Part shown: positions 45,976 to 54,605 of the stretch, piece by piece | Layout of the letters: each line of letters starts with the position of its first letter | Position numbering within the stretch: the first letter of the stretch is position 1 | Assembly: GCA_050486445.1 (NCBI GenBank) | Contig: JBJHDH010000014.1 | Coordinates: 8,435 to 72,434, forward strand | DNA from: Euryhalocaulis sp050486445 | Lineage (GTDB): Bacteria > Pseudomonadota > Alphaproteobacteria > Caulobacterales > Maricaulaceae | Direction of reading: 5' to 3' | DNA length: 64,000 nucleotides | Notes under the pieces: generated by a model | Database searches by the model: none | What the model was told of the DNA's origin: nothing | What the model saw: only the letters and a program-made list of their open reading frames with translations | Made by a program: the position numbers and the translations under genes

Positions 45976-46821
45976 TTAGTGTTTGAAATCCAGGCCGAAA
46001 TCGAGAGCGGTGGCGGAATGGGTGAGCGCGCCCACCGAGATCACGTCCACGCCGGTTTCGGCGATGGCGCGCACGGTTTCCAGCGTGACGCCCCCGGAGG
46101 CCTCCAGCACCACATGATCCCCTGCGCGCCGCACCGCCTCGCGCATATCGTCCAGCGGGAAATTATCGAGCATCACCACGTCTGGCCCCGCGTCCAGCGC
46201 CTCACCCAGTTGCGCCAGCGTATCGACCTCGACCGCGACGACGGTCATATGGCCCGCGGCGCCGCGCGCCGCCGCGACCGCCCGGCTGACCCCGCCCGCG
46301 GCGGCGACGTGATTATCCTTGATGAGGATCGCGTCGCCGAGGCCGAAACGGTGCGGCGTTCCCCCGCCGGCCTCCACCGCCGCCTTCTGCACAGTGCGCA
46401 ACAGCGGCAAAGTCTTGCGCGTCGGCGCGATGGCCGCGCCCGTGCCCGCCACGGCCTCGACATAGGCGCGGGTGAGCGTGGCGATTCCCGAAAGATGGGT
46501 GACGAAATTCAGCGCCGTGCGTTCCGCCGCCAGGATGGCGCGGGCATCGCCATTGACCGAAAGCACCACCCGCCCGGGGGTGACTTCAGCGCCCTCGCCG
46601 TCGACAACCTCCACCCGCACGCCGGCGCCGCCGGCCAGTTCGAAGGCGAGCGCGGCGCAGTCGATCCCGGCCAGCACGCCGGCCTGACGCGCGCGAATCT
46701 CCGCCCGTATCCGCGCGCCTTTAGGGATGCAGGCTGTGGAGGTGATGTCTCCGGCGCCGCCGAGGTCTTCTTCCAGCGCGGCGCGCACCAGTCTCTCCAG
46801 AATGATGCGCGGCAGACTCAC
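45976..46821 (-). CDS. nadC: Nicotinate-nucleotide pyrophosphorylase (carboxylating)
   Basis: NadC turns quinolinate and PRPP into nicotinate mononucleotide. The 281-aa protein has the family core: RAILAAERTALNFVTHLSGI, ATRKT-like (APTRKTLPLLR), GLGDAILIKDNHV and the C-terminal barrel signature EASGGVTLETV with GVDVISVGALTHS. It starts within the end of nadB (4-nt overlap) and ends the nadA-unknown-nadB-nadC operon. Confidence 0.96.
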   Translation of the reverse strand: MSLPRIILERLVRAALEEDLGGAGDITSTACIPKGARIRAEIRARQAGVLAGIDCAALAFELAGGAGVRVEVVDGEGAEVTPGRVVLSVNGDARAILAAERTALNFVTHLSGIATLTRAYVEAVAGTGAAIAPTRKTLPLLRTVQKAAVEAGGGTPHRFGLGDAILIKDNHVAAAGGVSRAVAAARGAAGHMTVVAVEVDTLAQLGEALDAGPDVVMLDNFPLDDMREAVRRAGDHVVLEASGGVTLETVRAIAETGVDVISVGALTHSATALDFGLDFKH

Positions 46822-48371
46822 GCACGCGCCTCCGCCGCCGCGGGCCGGATGGACGGAGCAAGATCGGCAAGATTCAGCATCGTGCGCCGGACGCGTGCAT
46901 CAGCCTGCGGATAATCGGCGCGGAAATGCGCGCCCCGGCTTTCACGCCGCGCCAGCGCCGCCACAGCGACCAGGCGCGCAGCGACAAGCGGATTGGCTTC
47001 GCCATGCTGCCCGCTCAGCGCGTCGATTTCAGAAAGCAGCGCCGAAAGCCCGGCCTCTGTACGCTCTACCCCCGCATGGCGGGCCATGGCGGCGCGCAGC
47101 ACGGCGCGCGACTCCGCCGGCAGGCGCGGCGGCGGCGCTTCGGCCAGGTCCGGGCGCACCGCGGGACTCAGCGTATCGTTCAACCGCGCAGCGATGCGGC
47201 GGCCAAACACCAGCGCCTCCAGCAGCGAGTTGGAGGCAAGCCGCACCGCGCCATGCGCGCCGGTAGAGGCGCATTCGCCGCAGGCTGAAAGTCCGGCAAG
47301 GCTGGATGCGCCATGCGCGTCGGTCGCGATTCCGCCCATATGGTAATGCGCCGCCGGGGCCACGGGGACGGGGCGCGTGCGCGGGTCGATGCCCGCCGAC
47401 ATGCAGGCCGCGAACACGGCGGGGAAACGCTCAGGAAAGCTTACGCCCACCGCCGCGCGCGCATCCAGAAACGCGCCGCCGCCCGATGCGAGCTGGCGAT
47501 GGATGGCGCGGGCGACAATATCGCGCGGCGCCAGCTCCGCATCCGCATGGACCGGAACCAGGAACCGCCGGCCGCGCCGGTCGATCAGCGTCGCGCCTTC
47601 GCCGCGCAGCGCCTCTGTGGCCAGCGGCGCGGGATCGCGGCCGACATCAATGGCCGTCGGGTGAAACTGCACAAATTCAGGATCGGCGATCACGGCGCCG
47701 GCGCGCGCGGCCATGGCGAGCGCATCGCCCCGCGCCGCGGGCGGATTGGTGGTGACGGCGTAGAGTCCGCCGATGCCGCCGGCGGCCAGCACGGTTTCGG
47801 CCGCCTCGATCCGGACCAGCCCCTTGCCGCCGGCCGCCAGGAGGCCGCACACCCGGCCCTGCGCATCTTGCAGCAGGCTGAGCGCGTGCGCCTCCATGCG
47901 CGCGATGCGCGGCTCCGCCGCGGCGCGGGCGATCAGCGTTTCCATGATCGCCTTGCCGGCCAGATCGCCCGAGACGCGCGCCACGCGCGCTCTGCTGTGC
48001 CCCGCTTCGCGCGACAGCAGGAAACCGCCCGCCGCGTCGCGGTCGAACGGCGTGCAGAGCGCGGCGAGATCGTCCACGCGCGCCGGGCCTTCCTCTGTCA
48101 GGAGGCGCACGATTTCGGGATCGTTCAGCCCGCCGCCGATCCGCAGCGTATCGGCCGCGTGCAGCGCCGGGGAATCGTCCGGCGCCAGCGCCGCGGCCAC
48201 GCCGCCCTGCGCCCAGGCGCTGGCCGCGCCTTCCTGTGGCGGACGCGACGCCAGAATGAGACACGGCCGGCGCAAATTCAGCGCGGTGAACAGACCGGCC
48301 AGACCGCCGCCGACAATCAGCACCTGCCCGCGCGGCAGGCGCAGCGTCTCCATGGCCGGGGTTCCGCTCAC
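46818..48371 (-). CDS. nadB: L-aspartate oxidase
   Basis: NadB oxidises L-aspartate to iminoaspartate with FAD. The 517-aa protein has the N-terminal FAD motif VGGGLAGLFTA (residues 20-30). The flavoprotein segments ASAWAQGGVAAAL, EAGHSRARV, LASNSLLEALVFGRRIA and YHMGGIATD are present, and a helical C-terminal tail completes it. The start is GTG 48371, overlapping the stop of the upstream unknown gene (GTGA); an ATG seven codons in (48353) is an alternative. Confidence 0.95.
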   Translation of the reverse strand: MSGTPAMETLRLPRGQVLIVGGGLAGLFTALNLRRPCLILASRPPQEGAASAWAQGGVAAALAPDDSPALHAADTLRIGGGLNDPEIVRLLTEEGPARVDDLAALCTPFDRDAAGGFLLSREAGHSRARVARVSGDLAGKAIMETLIARAAAEPRIARMEAHALSLLQDAQGRVCGLLAAGGKGLVRIEAAETVLAAGGIGGLYAVTTNPPAARGDALAMAARAGAVIADPEFVQFHPTAIDVGRDPAPLATEALRGEGATLIDRRGRRFLVPVHADAELAPRDIVARAIHRQLASGGGAFLDARAAVGVSFPERFPAVFAACMSAGIDPRTRPVPVAPAAHYHMGGIATDAHGASSLAGLSACGECASTGAHGAVRLASNSLLEALVFGRRIAARLNDTLSPAVRPDLAEAPPPRLPAESRAVLRAAMARHAGVERTEAGLSALLSEIDALSGQHGEANPLVAARLVAVAALARRESRGAHFRADYPQADARVRRTMLNLADLAPSIRPAAAEARA

Positions 48372-48838
48372 GACACCAGCGCTCCGTCGCGGACGAACAC
48401 CGCGCCCGGCCGTTCATCGGCGCCATCGGCGTGCATCACGCCGATCATGCGCCGGCCGCTTTCGATGGTCAGGGTGAAATTGTCCGGCACATAATTGAAC
48501 CAGTATTCCACCGGATCGACTGTGACGATGAAGCTGTCGATATGCAGCGTGTCGCCCTCGCGCGTGGCGGCGCAGAGCTGTTCGGTCCGGATCACCACAT
48601 TTTCCTCGGGGATATGGTCGGCGACCCAGAGCGTGCAAGAGAAATTGCCGTCGCCTTCCGCGACGATCTCCATCTCGCCGCTGATTTCCTGGGTGATGTC
48701 ATGCGCGAAGAACGGCTCGGCCTCGAAAATCCAGTGGCCTTCCAGCTCGGCGTCGGAGATTCCGGCGCCGAGCGATTCAGCCTGGACCGGCGCGGCGGCG
48801 AGCAGCGCGGCGGCGAGAAGGAGGCCGGGCGCGCGCAT
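48368..48838 (-). CDS. Secreted protein of unknown function within the nad operon
   Basis: The 156-aa product has a clear signal peptide (LLLAAALLAAAPVQAES). A beta-rich mature domain follows with EGHWIFEAEPFFAHDITQEI, two or three Cys (FSCTLWVADH, EQLCAATREG) and a C-terminus with GVMHADGADERPGAVFVRDG. I recognise no family. Its start overlaps the nadA stop (TGATG) and its stop overlaps the nadB start (GTGA), so it is part of the operon, though a periplasmic role in NAD synthesis is not obvious. Two Cys suggest a disulfide. Confidence 0.75.
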   Translation of the reverse strand: MRAPGLLLAAALLAAAPVQAESLGAGISDAELEGHWIFEAEPFFAHDITQEISGEMEIVAEGDGNFSCTLWVADHIPEENVVIRTEQLCAATREGDTLHIDSFIVTVDPVEYWFNYVPDNFTLTIESGRRMIGVMHADGADERPGAVFVRDGALVS

Positions 48839-49938
48839 CAGGCATGTCCGATCAACTGGATCGGCGGCGCCGGGCGGCGCGTGTCGAAACCGCGCTTTTC
48901 CGCCGGCGGCGGCAGATCCAGCATACGCTGAATGGCGATGCGGGCGCGGTCGGCGATGGCCGGATCGACCGTCACCTCGTGCCGCCCGTGGCGCAGCGCA
49001 TCGTAGATGGCCTGGAGCGTAATCCGCTTCATATGCGGGCACAGATTGCACGGCCGCACGAAATCCACGCCCGGATTGGCGGCGGCGACATTATCGCTCA
49101 TCGAACATTCGGTGACGAGCACCACCTGACGCGGCTGTTCGCGCGCCACATAATCCGACATGGCGGAGGTGGAGCCGGCATAATCGGCCTCGGCCAGCAC
49201 GTCCGACGGGCATTCCGGGTGCGCCAGAACCACGATGCCGGGATTGGCCTCGCGCAGATCGCGGATGTCGTCCGCCGTGAACCGCTCATGCACCTCGCAG
49301 GCCCCGGCCCAGGCGATGACCTCCACATCGGTCTGGGCGGCGACATTGCGCGCCAGATACTGGTCCGGGATCATGATGACGCGGGGAACGCCGAGACTTT
49401 CCACCACCTGCACGGCGTTGGACGAGGTGCAACAGATGTCGGATTCGGCCTTCACATCGGCGGACGTGTTCACATAGGTCACGACCGGCACGCCCGGATA
49501 TTTCTGCCGGATCAGGCGCACATCGGCCGCCGTGATCGAGGAGGCCAGCGAACAGCCCGCCCGCAAATCGGGGATCAGCACGGTCTTTTCGGGGGAGAGG
49601 ATTTTCGCCGTCTCCGCCATGAAATGCACACCGGCCTGGACGATGATGTTCGCATCGGTCTCGGCGGCCTCACGCGCCAGCGCCAGGCTGTCGCCGGTGA
49701 AATCGCCGACACAGTTGAAGATTTCCGGCGTCATATAATTGTGAGCCAGGATCACCGCGCCGGTTTCGCGCTTCAGCCGGTTGATGGCGGCGATCAGGGG
49801 GGCGTGCTGCGCCCATTCCATCGGCGGGACAAAATCCTTCACCCGCGCATAGAGATGGTCAGTTTCTGCTTTGATTTCAGGGGTATAGGCTAGAGGCGAA
49901 CGAACCGCCCCGGCCGTCCCGGTCGCGCCAATGTCCAT
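48838..49938 (-). CDS. nadA: Quinolinate synthase
   Basis: NadA condenses iminoaspartate with dihydroxyacetone phosphate to quinolinate using a [4Fe-4S] cluster. The 366-aa protein has cluster Cys candidates in DLRAGCSLA (Cys129), AGACEVH (Cys214) and RPCNLCPHM (Cys297/Cys300). It also has VILAHNYMTPEIFNC and CTSSNAVQVV. ATG 49938 is preceded by GGGAGGCGAG, so it is preferred over ATG 50028, which adds 30 residues with no support. It begins the nadA operon, divergent from the NfeD gene. Confidence 0.96.
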   Translation of the reverse strand: MDIGATGTAGAVRSPLAYTPEIKAETDHLYARVKDFVPPMEWAQHAPLIAAINRLKRETGAVILAHNYMTPEIFNCVGDFTGDSLALAREAAETDANIIVQAGVHFMAETAKILSPEKTVLIPDLRAGCSLASSITAADVRLIRQKYPGVPVVTYVNTSADVKAESDICCTSSNAVQVVESLGVPRVIMIPDQYLARNVAAQTDVEVIAWAGACEVHERFTADDIRDLREANPGIVVLAHPECPSDVLAEADYAGSTSAMSDYVAREQPRQVVLVTECSMSDNVAAANPGVDFVRPCNLCPHMKRITLQAIYDALRHGRHEVTVDPAIADRARIAIQRMLDLPPPAEKRGFDTRRPAPPIQLIGHA

Positions 49939-49952
49939 TACTCGCCTCCCTA

Positions 49953-49969
49953 TTGCTCTAAGTGAGCAA
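49953..49969. promoter_or_regulatory. Palindrome between nadA and nfeD, possible NadQ operator
   Basis: TTGCTC-TAAGT-GAGCAA is a perfect inverted repeat 15-31 bp upstream of the nadA ATG. A NadQ-like regulator is encoded 2.5 kb away (52467). I recall that NadQ was predicted to control nad genes in alphaproteobacteria but cannot confirm its binding motif. Confidence 0.45.
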
Positions 49970-50087
49970 AAGGGAAAATAGTGGATTATGACGAATAGAT
50001 CAAGGCGCGGCGCAACAAGGGGCGCCATGCCAGTCGCCGGGCGGGCGCGCCTGTGGCAGAGTCATTCTCCTGGAACGGGAATTTGAG

Positions 50088-51518
50088 ATGGCGACCGAAA
50101 AGCCGGTCAGAACAGAGCGTTCCACCCCGCCATGGCGTTATGTCGTGCGCGGCCTGGCCGCTTTGTTCGCCATCGCCGGGGCGCTGATGATCGCCGCGGC
50201 CGCCCCGACGCCGCCGGCGCCGGCGCCCGGCGAACGGGCCGTGACCGTGCTGAATCTGGACGGGGTGATCGGCCCCGCCACCGGGGATTATGTGCTGCGC
50301 GGCCTGCGCCAGGCCGGGGAACGCGGCGACGCGGCCGTGGTGCTGCGGATCGACACGCCGGGCGGGCTGGACACCTCGATGCGCGATATTATCCGCGGCA
50401 TCCTCGCCTCGCCCACGCCGGTGATCGTCTATGTCGCGCCCAGCGGCGCGCGCGCCGCCAGCGCCGGAACCTATATTCTCTACGCCAGCCATCTGGCCGC
50501 CATGTCGCCGGGCACCAATCTGGGCGCGGCGACGCCGGTGGCGCTGGGTGGCGGCGGGCTGCCGCTGCCGGGACAGGAACCCGCCGAAGACGGCGACGAA
50601 GAGGCCGGCGCGCGCACCGCCGCCAGCCCCAGCGACGCCAAGGCCGTGAACGACGCCGTGGCCTATATTCGCGGGCTGGCCAATCTGCGCGGGCGCAACG
50701 CCGACTGGGCCGAACAGGCGGTGCGCGAGGCGGCCAGCCTGGACGCGGCGGCGGCGCTGGAGGCCGGCGTGATCGAGATTCTGGCGCGCGATCTGGACGA
50801 GGTGCTGACCCAGGCGGACGGGCGCACCGTCACCGTGAACAATGTTGAGCAGCGGCTGGAGACGGCGGGCCTTCCCCTCCGGCATGTGCAGCCAGACTGG
50901 CGCACCTCGGTGCTGGCCGTCATTTCCAACCCCAATGTCGCGATCATCCTGCTGATGATCGGCGTCTATGGGCTGATCCTGGAATTCATGAATCCCGGTG
51001 CGATGTATCCGGGCGTGATCGGCGCGATCTGCCTGTTGCTGGCCTTTTATTCGCTGGCGATGCTGCCGGTCAGCTATACCGGCGTCGCCTTCCTTGTGCT
51101 GGGCCTTGTGCTGATGACGGCGGAGGCGTTCGCCCCATCCTTCGGCGCGCTGGGTCTGGGGGGGATGGCCGCCTTTATCCTGGGAGGGCTGATGTTCATT
51201 GACGCAGAGGCGCCGGGCTTCACCGTGTCGCTTCCCTTGCTGGCGGCGCTGGGCATAGCGGCGCTGGCGTTTTCACTGATCGTTCTGCGCGTGGCGGTCC
51301 GCTCGATGAAGCGCGGCGTGGTGAGCGGCCGCGAGGAGATGATCGGCGCGGCCGGCGTGGTGCAGGACTGGAACGGCGGCGCCGGCCATGTGTTCGTCCA
51401 CAGCGAGCGCTGGCACGCCGTCTCCGCCACCCCGCTGCGGCAGGGCGAGCGCGTGCGCGTGACGGGAATTGAAAATCTGACTCTGACGGTGGCCCCCGAA
51501 AGCGCGGGCGCCTCCTGA
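50088..51518 (+). CDS. NfeD family membrane-bound serine protease
   Basis: The 476-aa product combines an N-terminal membrane anchor, a ClpP-like serine protease domain (ERAVTVLNLDGVIGPATGDY, LRIDTPGGLDTSM, nucleophile region APSGARAASAGTYI with Ser125), then four to five membrane helices and a C-terminal OB-fold NfeD domain (SGREEMIGAAGVV). These long NfeD proteins pair with stomatin/SPFH partners and are thought to process them. The next gene is such a slipin, 33 nt away. It is divergent from nadA. Confidence 0.92.
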   Translation: MATEKPVRTERSTPPWRYVVRGLAALFAIAGALMIAAAAPTPPAPAPGERAVTVLNLDGVIGPATGDYVLRGLRQAGERGDAAVVLRIDTPGGLDTSMRDIIRGILASPTPVIVYVAPSGARAASAGTYILYASHLAAMSPGTNLGAATPVALGGGGLPLPGQEPAEDGDEEAGARTAASPSDAKAVNDAVAYIRGLANLRGRNADWAEQAVREAASLDAAAALEAGVIEILARDLDEVLTQADGRTVTVNNVEQRLETAGLPLRHVQPDWRTSVLAVISNPNVAIILLMIGVYGLILEFMNPGAMYPGVIGAICLLLAFYSLAMLPVSYTGVAFLVLGLVLMTAEAFAPSFGALGLGGMAAFILGGLMFIDAEAPGFTVSLPLLAALGIAALAFSLIVLRVAVRSMKRGVVSGREEMIGAAGVVQDWNGGAGHVFVHSERWHAVSATPLRQGERVRVTGIENLTLTVAPESAGAS

Positions 51519-51551
51519 CTCAACACAGGCTAGAATGACGGGAACAGCACG

Positions 51552-52322
51552 ATGAACGGACTTTCCTTCTTCCTCCCCCTTCTGATCCTGCTGCTGATCT
51601 TCATCGCATCCGCGATCAAGATCCTGCGGGAATATCAGCGCGCCGTGGTTTTCACGCTGGGCCGATTCAGCGGCGTAAAGGGCCCCGGCCTGATCGTCCT
51701 GATCCCGTTTGTGCAGCAGATGGTGCGCGTGGATTTGCGCACGCTGGTGCTGGACGTGCCGACCCAGGATGTGATCTCGCGCGACAATGTCTCGGTGCAG
51801 GTGAACGCCGTGCTGTATTTCCGCGTGGTCGATCCCGAGCGGGCGACGATCCAGGTGGAGAATTATATTCAGGCCACAAGCCAGCTGGCGCAGACCACGC
51901 TGCGCTCGGTGCTGGGCAAGCACGATCTGGACGAGATGCTGGCCGAGCGCGACAAGCTGAACAACGACATTCAGGAAATCCTGGATTCCCAGACCGATTC
52001 CTGGGGCATCAAGGTCGCCAATGTCGAGATCAAGCATGTCGATATCGGCGAGAGCATGGTGCGCATGATCGCCCGCCAGGCCGAAGCCGAGCGCGAACGG
52101 CGCGCCAAGGTCATCAGCGCCGAGGGCGAACACCAGGCCGCGCAGAAACTCTTTGAGGCGGCGGTGATTTTGAGCCAGCAGCCCGAAGCGATGCAGTTGC
52201 GCTATCTGAACGCGCTGGGCGCGGTGGCGAACGACCGCAGCAACACCATTGTCTTCCCGTTCCCGATCGAGATGGGAACGCTGCTGTCGGCGCTGAGCAA
52301 GGGCAAGACGCCGGGGACGTAG
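51552..52322 (+). CDS. Slipin/stomatin-like SPFH protein
   Basis: The 256-aa product has an N-terminal membrane helix (LPLLILLLIFIASAIKIL). The SPFH domain shows YQRAVVFTLGRFSGVKGPGL, VDLRTLVLDVPTQDVISRDN, VSVQVNAVLYFRVV, and the coiled-coil RQAEAERERRAKVISAEGE. This is the bacterial slipin type that assembles membrane microdomains. It is the usual partner of NfeD, directly upstream, and the two form an operon. Confidence 0.95.
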   Translation: MNGLSFFLPLLILLLIFIASAIKILREYQRAVVFTLGRFSGVKGPGLIVLIPFVQQMVRVDLRTLVLDVPTQDVISRDNVSVQVNAVLYFRVVDPERATIQVENYIQATSQLAQTTLRSVLGKHDLDEMLAERDKLNNDIQEILDSQTDSWGIKVANVEIKHVDIGESMVRMIARQAEAERERRAKVISAEGEHQAAQKLFEAAVILSQQPEAMQLRYLNALGAVANDRSNTIVFPFPIEMGTLLSALSKGKTPGT

Positions 52323-52383
52323 CACTTTCTTGACGTTCGCCGTTCTGAAACACCTCATCCGCTGATGAAAGATCGCGCATATT

Positions 52384-52408
52384 CCCTTCCCCCTTGAGGG
52401 GGGAAGGG
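52384..52408 (+). terminator. Hairpin after the slipin gene
   Basis: CCCTTCCCCC pairs with GGGGGAAGGG (10 bp, 5-nt loop), 61 nt past the slipin stop, before the convergent NadQ-like gene. The stem is strong, with no T-run. Confidence 0.45.
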
Positions 52409-52466
52409 GGCGTGTGAACGCGTTTCGTCGCCGATGATTGCGCTTTGCGAACAACGACCTTTTTCT

Positions 52467-53423
52467 CTACCGCAAACGCGGCGTCGCGATTCCGACCGAG
52501 GGGTTGTCGCGCAGCGCGCCGGGACACAGGCGGAACAGCTCTGCCGGCCGGCCGCCGGTGGCTGTCTCCATCAGGCCCGTGCCTTCAACCAGCCCGGACT
52601 TGTCGAGCGCGCGGCGGAAATTCTGGGTGTGCAGGCGTACGCCCAGCACCGTTTCGGCCAGACGCTGCAAGCCGCCCAGCGTGAAGCGCTCTGGCGCCAG
52701 CTCGAACAGCACCGGCCGGTATTTGATCTTGGCGCGCAGGCGGGAAATCGCGGTGGCCAGAATGCGCCGGTGGTCCGAGGCCATGCGCTCGCCCATGCCC
52801 GGCGGCGCGTCCTTTTCGTGATGATCGTGTGCGGCCTCAGCGACAAGGCCGGCCTCGTAGAGCAGTTCGTAGCGATCCAGCGTCCGCTCTCCGTTCCATT
52901 CCGCGTCTTCAAGACCAAAAGCCAGCGCCGCGCGGTCGCGGCGGGCGGCGCGCGCCGCCTCACCCCGCGCCGCATCGGCCCATATTGCGAGGCCCGGCTC
53001 GATAGTCTCCGCGATGATGGCGGGCGGACCCTCGCGCCAGTCCTCCCACGGGAAGAAGCGGTACCAGTCCGCCCATGCCCCGGCCGGCGGCGGCGCCGGC
53101 TCGCGCGCCAGGCCCAGATAACCGACCGAGATCACCCGCGCATGGCCAGCGCCTGCCAGCGCCGCCAGCGGCGCCTCCCGCCCCCGGTCGCCGAACGTGT
53201 AGAGCTGTTCGACATAGCCCAGCTCGAACCCGGTCTGGTCTTTCACGAAATCGCGCAGCGCCAGCTCGAACGTGCGGTGGCCTTCCGGCTCGAACGAGCC
53301 GAACGGCAGAGCCGCCGGCGCGCCGGGCCGCTCAATGACCAGCGCCAGCGGCCGGTCGTCGCGCGCCGCCATGATGACGGCGTTCAGCCCGATCACGAGG
53401 CCAGAGGTGGCGGGTGCGCTCAT
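52467..53423 (-). CDS. nadQ: NadQ-like (COG4111) Nudix-related transcriptional regulator
   Basis: The 318-aa product has a degenerate N-terminal Nudix-like domain (SGLVIGLNAVIMAARDDRPL, then FGSFEPEGHRTFELALRDF where the REx2EE catalytic box is not preserved). A middle region has TIEPGLAIWADA. A C-terminal part with FRLCPGAL near the end is probably winged-helix. This layout matches COG4111 (NadQ), described as an NrtR-related regulator of nad genes in alphaproteobacteria; I rely on memory for that link. A nadA operator candidate lies 2.5 kb away. It follows an HD hydrolase (4-nt overlap). Confidence 0.65.
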   Translation of the reverse strand: MSAPATSGLVIGLNAVIMAARDDRPLALVIERPGAPAALPFGSFEPEGHRTFELALRDFVKDQTGFELGYVEQLYTFGDRGREAPLAALAGAGHARVISVGYLGLAREPAPPPAGAWADWYRFFPWEDWREGPPAIIAETIEPGLAIWADAARGEAARAARRDRAALAFGLEDAEWNGERTLDRYELLYEAGLVAEAAHDHHEKDAPPGMGERMASDHRRILATAISRLRAKIKYRPVLFELAPERFTLGGLQRLAETVLGVRLHTQNFRRALDKSGLVEGTGLMETATGGRPAELFRLCPGALRDNPSVGIATPRLR

Positions 53424-54067
53424 CGCGCTGCTCCGTTTTCGGCGCGGCGGCTGCGCTCGGCGCGGTCCCGCGCCGCCGAGAGTCGCTCGAACCGTTCCAG
53501 AAACGCCGCCTGCGCCTCCACCACCGAGAGAGGCTTCAGCCGTAAACGCATGGCGCGCGGCGGCGCGCCGAAGAATTTTTTTGCTTCCTCCACGGAAAAG
53601 CCTGCGATCTGCACGGCTTCATAATAGGCGCTGATCCGGTCGGCGCGCTTGACGGTTTTTTTCAGCGCCGGGCGCATTTTCGGCGGCAGGCCAAAGCGCA
53701 GATAGACCGCCGCCTCCAGCCGCCGCTCCAGCTCCTGATAGCCGCCGCCGAGCGCGTGCTTCACCGGCGAGATCATGTCGCCCAGCACATATTCCGGCGC
53801 ATCGTGCAGCAGGGCTGCGAGCCGGTCCGCCGGGGTCAGCGCATCGTCCAGCCGCCGCGCCAGCGTTTCCACCAGAATGCTGTGCTCGGCCACCGAAAAG
53901 GCGTGATCGCCGGTGGTCTGGCCGTTCCAGCGCGGCACGCGCGCAAGGCCGTGGGCGATGTCCTCGATCTCGATATCGAGCGGCGAGGGATCGAGCAGGT
54001 CGAGCCTGCGGCCCGACAGCATACGCTGCCAGGCGCGCGGCGGGGGCGTGGAAAAAGCGCGCGGCAC
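53420..54067 (-). CDS. HD-domain hydrolase (YfbR-like)
   Basis: The 215-aa product carries an HD phosphohydrolase core with a YfbR-type pattern: WNGQTTGDHAFSVAEHSILV, then AALLHDAPEYVLGDMISPVK (the HD pair), and VKRADRISAYYEAVQIAG. YfbR relatives are 5'-nucleotidases acting on deoxynucleoside monophosphates. The N-terminus has Pro/Arg-rich segment MPRAFSTPPPRAWQRMLSGR. It overlaps the start of the NadQ-like gene by 4 nt, so the two are coupled. Confidence 0.88.
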   Translation of the reverse strand: MPRAFSTPPPRAWQRMLSGRRLDLLDPSPLDIEIEDIAHGLARVPRWNGQTTGDHAFSVAEHSILVETLARRLDDALTPADRLAALLHDAPEYVLGDMISPVKHALGGGYQELERRLEAAVYLRFGLPPKMRPALKKTVKRADRISAYYEAVQIAGFSVEEAKKFFGAPPRAMRLRLKPLSVVEAQAAFLERFERLSAARDRAERSRRAENGAAR

Positions 54068-54097
54068 GCGCTCTCATAGCGCGGCTGCGTTCCGGCT

Positions 54098-54121
54098 TGA
54101 ACCGGCTCGCGGCCGGTTTCA
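54098..54121 (-). terminator. Hairpin after rpmB
   Basis: TGAACCGGC pairs with GCCGGTTTCA with one bulged T (9 bp), 23 nt past the rpmB stop on the minus strand. It lacks a clear T-run. Confidence 0.4.
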
Positions 54122-54143
54122 GGCGTTTAGGGACGTTTCAGAC

Positions 54144-54431
54144 TCAGGAGGCGCGGGCGGCTTTGGAAAGGTCGCGCTTGATGCGCAGGGCCTTGACGGA
54201 GAGCTGCTTTTCGTCGGCCTTGGCCAGATAGGCGTCCAGCCCGCCCAGCTTGTCGACCGTGCGCAGAGTCTTGGCCGCGACGCGCATCGTATAGGTCTGG
54301 CCCAGCGTCTCGGACGTCAGCGAGACGTCGCACAGATTCGGCAGGAACCGGCGCTTCGTCTTGATGTTGGAGTGCGAGACGTTATGTCCGCTCATCGGGC
54401 CGACCCCGGACAGTTCGCAACGGCGCGCCAT
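54144..54431 (-). CDS. rpmB: 50S ribosomal protein L28
   Basis: L28 is a large-subunit protein. The 95-aa product begins MARRCELSGVGPMSGHNVSH with the basic NIKTKRRFLPNL segment, and continues with VAAKTLRTVDKLGGLDAYL, a characteristic alphaproteobacterial L28 pattern. It starts 174 bp from the helicase ATG, in the opposite direction. Confidence 0.97.
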   Translation of the reverse strand: MARRCELSGVGPMSGHNVSHSNIKTKRRFLPNLCDVSLTSETLGQTYTMRVAAKTLRTVDKLGGLDAYLAKADEKQLSVKALRIKRDLSKAARAS

Positions 54432-54605
54432 GGCACAGATTCCTTATTCGCGTTCGCGCAAAAGACCGCGCACCGGGCCCGGAGGCCTGCGCGGAAGGCG
54501 GGCGTTTAGCGGGCTTTGGCCGCTAAATCAAGCGATCCCCTGCTCCCCGCAGGGGGCAAAATGCTTCCGGCAGGGGGCGGGACGCAGCGCGGGAGCGGGG
54601 CCGCC

